A stretch of DNA of 64,000 nucleotides from Streptomyces coacervatus (GTDB lineage: Bacteria; Actinomycetota; Actinomycetes; Streptomycetales; Streptomycetaceae), in the NCBI RefSeq assembly GCF_029223485.1, contig NZ_JARHTP010000002.1:790670-854669 (forward strand), written 5' to 3'. Of the stretch, positions 58,544 to 64,000 are shown one piece after another. The notes under the pieces were generated by a model. It did no database searches. It was given only the letters and a program-made list of their open reading frames with translations, and was not told the origin of the DNA. How positions within the stretch are numbered: position 1 is the first letter of the stretch; every line of letters starts with the position of its first letter. A program made the position numbers and the translations under genes.

Positions 58544-58549
58544 CGTGAC
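58505..58549 (+). promoter_or_regulatory. Promoter-like element upstream of the UvrA-like gene (copy 2)
   Basis: gtcaggaatgaagaagcgcc starts at 58505 and gctaacgtgac at 58539, overlapping the end of the MFS gene. The ggaat, gaagcgccgg and ctarcgtgac blocks match copy 1 at identical spacing, so the same regulator or sigma factor should read both. Confidence 0.6.
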
Positions 58550-58718
58550 CGCAGAACCACGACCTCGGGAGTGACCATGACCGGCACATCCACCCACCCC
58601 GCCGGTCACGTACTGGCACGTGTCCGGCATCGAGGCCGTGCTGCCGGATGCTGAGTCCCACGGACCGCCGCGTACCGACCACCTCCCGCGCCCGCCCTGC
58701 CCGACAGATGGAGAGACG

Positions 58719-61100
<2,382 letters not shown>

Positions 61101-61164
61101 CCTCTGCGGCCCGTGCCCCGGTCGGTCTTGACCCTGCCCGAAGGTCAAGGCCGACCGTGTCCGC

Positions 61165-61405
61165 ATGGATGACGACGCTCTTCTTGCCGAGCAGTTGCCG
61201 TACTACCGGGCGGGGGCGGCCGGCAAGTGCTGGAGCCGGCCTGCGGTACGGGCCAGTGGACCAGGCTGCTCGCCGCGTGCGCCGAATCGGTGACGGCCGT
61301 CGATGCGGCAGCCGAAATGCCGGCGCTCGCACGCGCGCGTACCGCGGCCGCCTGCGTCGAGTTCGTCGAGGCCGACCTGTTCGCGTGGCAGCAGCCCAGA
61401 CGCGG
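61165..61405 (+). pseudogene. Remnant of a class I SAM methyltransferase
   Basis: It begins ATG (61165) with MDDDALLAEQLPYYRA, then changes frame and jumps into the SAM-binding core VLEPACGTGQWTRLLAACAE, SVTAVDAAAEMPALARARTA, FVEADLFAWQQPRR, and then dissolves into unrelated sequence. Intact relatives have about 50 more residues between YYRA and the glycine-rich loop and 90 or more after DLFAW. Internal deletion, frameshift and 3' loss show it is dead. Confidence 0.7.
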
Positions 61406-61470
61406 ATCCGGCCGGCGGCCGGGAACTTCGTCGGCATCGCAGAACCGCCGACGGTCAGACGTGACGCAGG

Positions 61471-61481
61471 TTCATCGGATC
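61471..61481. promoter_or_regulatory. Operator half-site upstream of the GH95-like promoter
   Basis: ttcatcggatc at 61471-61481 is the exact inverse of gatccgatgaa at 61547-61557. The two 11-bp arms flank the promoter at 61504-61533. They may be two binding sites of one regulator that loops the DNA. Confidence 0.6.
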
Positions 61482-61503
61482 AATCTTCGGCATGTTGAGA
61501 CCG

Positions 61504-61533
61504 TTGACGCATTCTGGAGGCCGCTCCTACGCT
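61504..61533 (+). promoter_or_regulatory. Promoter of the GH95-like gene
   Basis: ttgacg (61504-61509) and tacgct (61528-61533) are separated by 18 bp, matching the housekeeping sigma consensus of Streptomyces (TTGAC-N18-TAgaxT style). The start should fall near 61540, about 55 nt before the ATG. Confidence 0.6.
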
Positions 61534-61546
61534 GCGCGAGCAGATA

Positions 61547-61557
61547 GATCCGATGAA
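61547..61557. promoter_or_regulatory. Operator half-site downstream of the GH95-like promoter
   Basis: gatccgatgaa lies just after the expected transcription start and is the inverted partner of the site at 61471-61481. Its position suits repression. Confidence 0.6.
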
Positions 61558-61595
61558 TCGCAGGAACTGTCGTCGCATCGTGGAGGCACCCCGCA

Positions 61596-63872
61596 ATGAC
61601 CTCTAGACGAGCCGTGCTCGGCTCAGTGCTCGGCGGTACGACCGCCGCCGCCTTACCTCACACAGCCCTTGCCGCTACCCCCAAAGACGCCGCGCCCGAC
61701 ACTCGCTGGCAGCTGCGCAACCGTATGGACTCCGACGGCGCGTGGGCCGACTTCCTGCGCGGGCAGGATCTGGTGTGGCATCGGCTGCCCACGGTCTGGT
61801 ACGAGGGCCCGTTCCTGGGCGACGGGCGCCTGGGCAGCATGGTGTACCGGGAGCCGGACTCGAACAGCATCCGCTTCACCGTGCAGCACGGCGAAGTGCA
61901 GGACCACCGGCCCGAGTTCGGCAGCGGATGGGGCACCGCCCGGCTGCCCGTGGGACATCTGACCCTCGACCCGGTCGGCACCATCACCTCCGTCGACTGG
62001 CGCCTGAGCCTGTGGAATGCCGAGCTCACCGGCACGGTCACCACGGACAGGGGCACTTTGACGCTCTCCGCCCTCATCCACGACGGGATCCTCGCCGCAC
62101 GCACGACGGCCGACGGCGAGGAGCAGGTCCGCTGGACCTTCCACCCCGAGGAGGCCATCAGCCCCCGCAAGATCCAGGAGGCGCCACCGGCCGGCTACGT
62201 CGCCAACCCGCCCTGGACCACACAGACCACCGGCGACGTCGAACAGGTCCTGCAGCCGCTCGTCGGCGGCGGCCAGACCGCGACGGCCCGCCGCCACTTG
62301 GGCGACACCCTCCTGCTCGGCGTGGCCCACAGTCACCCCTCCGACACCCGGGCCGGGGAGGTCTCGCTCAAGAAGGTCCAGCGCGCCGGTTCCTACGGCA
62401 GCCTCCGCTCCCGGCACACCCGTTGGTGGCACGCCTTCTACCGCAAGAGCTTCGTCTCCATCCCCGACGAGCGGCTGCAGAGCTTCCACTGGATCCAGCT
62501 GTACAAGGTCGCGTCGGCGAGCCGTGCGGGCGGCCCCGTGATGGCCACCTCCGGGCCGTGGCTGGAACCGACGCCCTGGCCCGCCGTGTGGTGGAACCTC
62601 AACGTCCAGCTCGAGTACTGGCTCACCCACGGCTCCAACCACCCCGAACTCGACTCGCTGGTCAGCACGTTGAGGCAGAGTCAGGAACAGCTGGTCGCCA
62701 ACGTTCCCTCCGCATACCGCCCGGACAGCGCCGGAATCGGCCGCAGCTCCGACATGTTCGCCGACCGCACCGTCGGCACGCCCGGCACCGGCGCCGAAGT
62801 CGGCGACCTGACCTGGGCGTTGCACAACGCGTGGCTGAGCTACCGGCACACCATGGACGAGGCCCTGCTGCGCGACACGGTGTACCCGCTGCTGCGCCGC
62901 ACGATCAACTACTACTGGCACTTCCTCCAGCCCGGCGACGACGGCAGGTTGCACCTGCCCTCGACCCTCTCGCCGGAGTATCCGGTGATCCCCCCGCAGG
63001 ACACCAACTACGACCTGGCGCTGATCCGTTGGGGCTGCACCACGCTCCTGGACGTCACCCAGCGCCTCGGAGTCGACGACCCGCTGAAGCAGTGCTGGCA
63101 GGAAGTCCTGGCCAGACTCACGCCGTATCCGGTCGACGAGAACGGCTTCATGATCGGCGCGCAGACTCCGTACGCCCAGTCCCACCGCCACTACTCGCAT
63201 CTGCTGATGGTCTATCCGCTCTACCTCGTGAACTGGGACCAGCCCGAGCAGCGGGAGCTGATCGAGAAGACGGTCGTGCGCTGGCATGCGCTGACCGGTG
63301 CGCACCGCGGCTACAGCTACACGGGCGCCGCGTCCATGTACGCGATGATGGGCCGCGGTGACACGGCGCTGACGTATCTGAAGAAGTTCTTCGACCCCAC
63401 CACGCGCTACCCGTGCCGGGCCAACACCCACTACACCGAGGCCGGCCCGGTCATCGAGACTCCGCTGTCGGCATCGCAGTCCCTGCACGACATGCTGTGC
63501 CAGAGCTGGGGCGGTGTGGTCCGGGTCTTCCCCGCCGTCCCGTCCTCCTGGTCGGACGTCACCCTCCACGACTTCCGCACCCAGGGCGCCTTCCTGGTCA
63601 GCGCGGTCCGCGCCGAGGGGGTCACCCGCTTCGTGCGCGTACGCAGCCTGGCGGGCGAGCCGCTCGAAGTGCGCCACGGTCTGCCCGCCGGCCGGCTGAC
63701 CGCCGTCCTCGACGACGGCCTCCCGGCGCACACCCGCACCACCTCCGAGGGCACCCTCGCCATCGACCTCCCCAAGGGCCGCGAGGTCCTGCTGTACACC
63801 GGCGAACGGCCCGACCTCGTCATCGCTCCGGTGGGCGTGAGCGAGCCGGGCGAGGCGTGGGGGCTGCCCTAG
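61596..63872 (+). CDS. Tat-exported GH95-like glycoside hydrolase (TTA-containing)
   Basis: 758 residues. The N-terminus SRRAVLGSVLGGTTAAALPH is a twin-arginine signal. The GH95-type layout is an N-terminal beta sandwich opening LVWHRLPTVWYEGPFLGDGR LG, an (alpha/alpha)6 barrel (WWNLNVQLEYWLTHGSNHPE, GDLTWALHNAWLSYRHTMDE), and a small C-terminal sandwich. The family cleaves alpha-1,2-L-fucosides or related links by inversion; the exact sugar is uncertain as catalytic residues could not be aligned. Codon 20 is TTA (61653-61655), needing the bldA tRNA, so secretion should be developmentally timed. Confidence 0.85.
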   Translation: MTSRRAVLGSVLGGTTAAALPHTALAATPKDAAPDTRWQLRNRMDSDGAWADFLRGQDLVWHRLPTVWYEGPFLGDGRLGSMVYREPDSNSIRFTVQHGEVQDHRPEFGSGWGTARLPVGHLTLDPVGTITSVDWRLSLWNAELTGTVTTDRGTLTLSALIHDGILAARTTADGEEQVRWTFHPEEAISPRKIQEAPPAGYVANPPWTTQTTGDVEQVLQPLVGGGQTATARRHLGDTLLLGVAHSHPSDTRAGEVSLKKVQRAGSYGSLRSRHTRWWHAFYRKSFVSIPDERLQSFHWIQLYKVASASRAGGPVMATSGPWLEPTPWPAVWWNLNVQLEYWLTHGSNHPELDSLVSTLRQSQEQLVANVPSAYRPDSAGIGRSSDMFADRTVGTPGTGAEVGDLTWALHNAWLSYRHTMDEALLRDTVYPLLRRTINYYWHFLQPGDDGRLHLPSTLSPEYPVIPPQDTNYDLALIRWGCTTLLDVTQRLGVDDPLKQCWQEVLARLTPYPVDENGFMIGAQTPYAQSHRHYSHLLMVYPLYLVNWDQPEQRELIEKTVVRWHALTGAHRGYSYTGAASMYAMMGRGDTALTYLKKFFDPTTRYPCRANTHYTEAGPVIETPLSASQSLHDMLCQSWGGVVRVFPAVPSSWSDVTLHDFRTQGAFLVSAVRAEGVTRFVRVRSLAGEPLEVRHGLPAGRLTAVLDDGLPAHTRTTSEGTLAIDLPKGREVLLYTGERPDLVIAPVGVSEPGEAWGLP

Positions 63873-63879
63873 GTGTTCT

Positions 63880-64000
63880 GTCCACGGAGGTTGGTGACAC
63901 AGGTCTCGGCTGAGGGATCTTGAATTGAGTGAGGGCCTTCTGGCCTGGTGTGGATTGCGACATCTGCACCGGCGACCAGAGAGGCCCTCTTGCCCCACCG
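63880..64000 (+). mobile_element. Left end of an insertion sequence (probably IS481 family), cut by the window edge
   Basis: Eight bp after the GH95-like stop a non-coding stretch begins (tgtccacggaggttggtgac) that looks like an IS end. An imperfect inverted repeat (gagggccttctgg at 63931-63943, ccagagaggccctc at 63976-63989) is followed at once by a TTG start at 63990 reading LPHR-, the opening of many Streptomyces IS481-type transposases. Only the first few codons are in view, so the family is a tentative call. Confidence 0.5.

Noticed and set aside
61653..63998. 781-codon minus-strand open frame opposite the GH95-like gene
   Set aside because: Shadow of the hydrolase; the composition is repetitive and it has no start context.

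Overview
The window is a stretch of high-GC actinomycete chromosome, almost certainly Streptomyces or a close relative. The support is a uniformly GC-rich third codon position, frequent GTG starts, a dense set of regulators, the typical XRE (DUF5753)/DUF397 pair, S-adenosyl methyltransferases of the DUF574 type, an ECF42 sigma module, Tat-exported hydrolases, and a rare TTA (bldA-type) codon. I recognise no rRNA, tRNA, CRISPR array or prophage. The content looks like accessory chromosome: secreted hydrolases, small regulated transport and catabolic clusters, and several decaying genes.

Layout. 1-4.5 kb: the tail of an unknown gene, an epoxide-hydrolase remnant, an S1C serine protease, a BioF2/CelD-type acyltransferase and a secreted glycerophosphodiesterase. 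5-10.6 kb: a SigE-family ECF sigma factor with a membrane partner, a DUF2079 membrane protein and a large AAA/LuxR regulator. 10.7-14.6 kb: a sedolisin protease, a MerB-like protein facing a broken AraC gene, and a glyoxalase-like protein. 14.8-19.3 kb: formate dehydrogenase, a LysR regulator, an M24 peptidase and a frameshifted polymorphic-toxin (type 44) gene. 19.3-23.4 kb: a flavin-dependent oxygenase-like protein, a transglutaminase-like protein and a P450 divergent from a TetR regulator. 23.5-27.6 kb: an ECF42 module (YciI/DGPF protein plus sigma), a second P450 and a three-gene DUF2089/membrane/SHOCT-like operon.

27.7-37.1 kb: a CBM2 tail remnant, nitronate monooxygenase, an LLM oxidoreductase and a GAF-LuxR regulator, then a ribose-type ABC transporter (binding protein, double ATPase, permease), a YtcJ-like amidohydrolase and a MarR regulator. 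37.2-40.5 kb: a HAD pseudogene, then a GH16 glucanase divergent from a six-hairpin glycosidase-like protein; both promoters carry the same LacI-type operator. 40.5-48.7 kb: a TfoX-like protein, a GNAT, a DadA-like oxidase with a polar amino-acid ABC transporter, a CdaR regulator, an acyl-CoA-dehydrogenase-like enzyme and an SMP-30 lactonase. 48.9-53.9 kb: a signalling block of two DUF574 methyltransferases, a SpoIIE-type phosphatase, an RsbW-like ATPase and an XRE/DUF397 pair. 54-64 kb: a GH5 glycanase with its divergent LacI regulator, a YqjF protein, an MFS exporter, a UvrA-like drug-resistance ATPase, a methyltransferase remnant, a Tat-exported GH95-like hydrolase with a TTA codon, and the start of an IS element.

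The most interesting structure lies between and across genes. A perfect 30-bp palindrome covers the ribosome-binding site and start codon of the ECF42 sigma gene. Two matching promoter-like elements precede the MFS and UvrA-like genes. Paired operators sit at three glycoside-hydrolase loci. A toxin gene is broken at a C-run and has no neighbouring immunity gene. At one junction the 5' ends of two divergent genes appear to have been deleted together.
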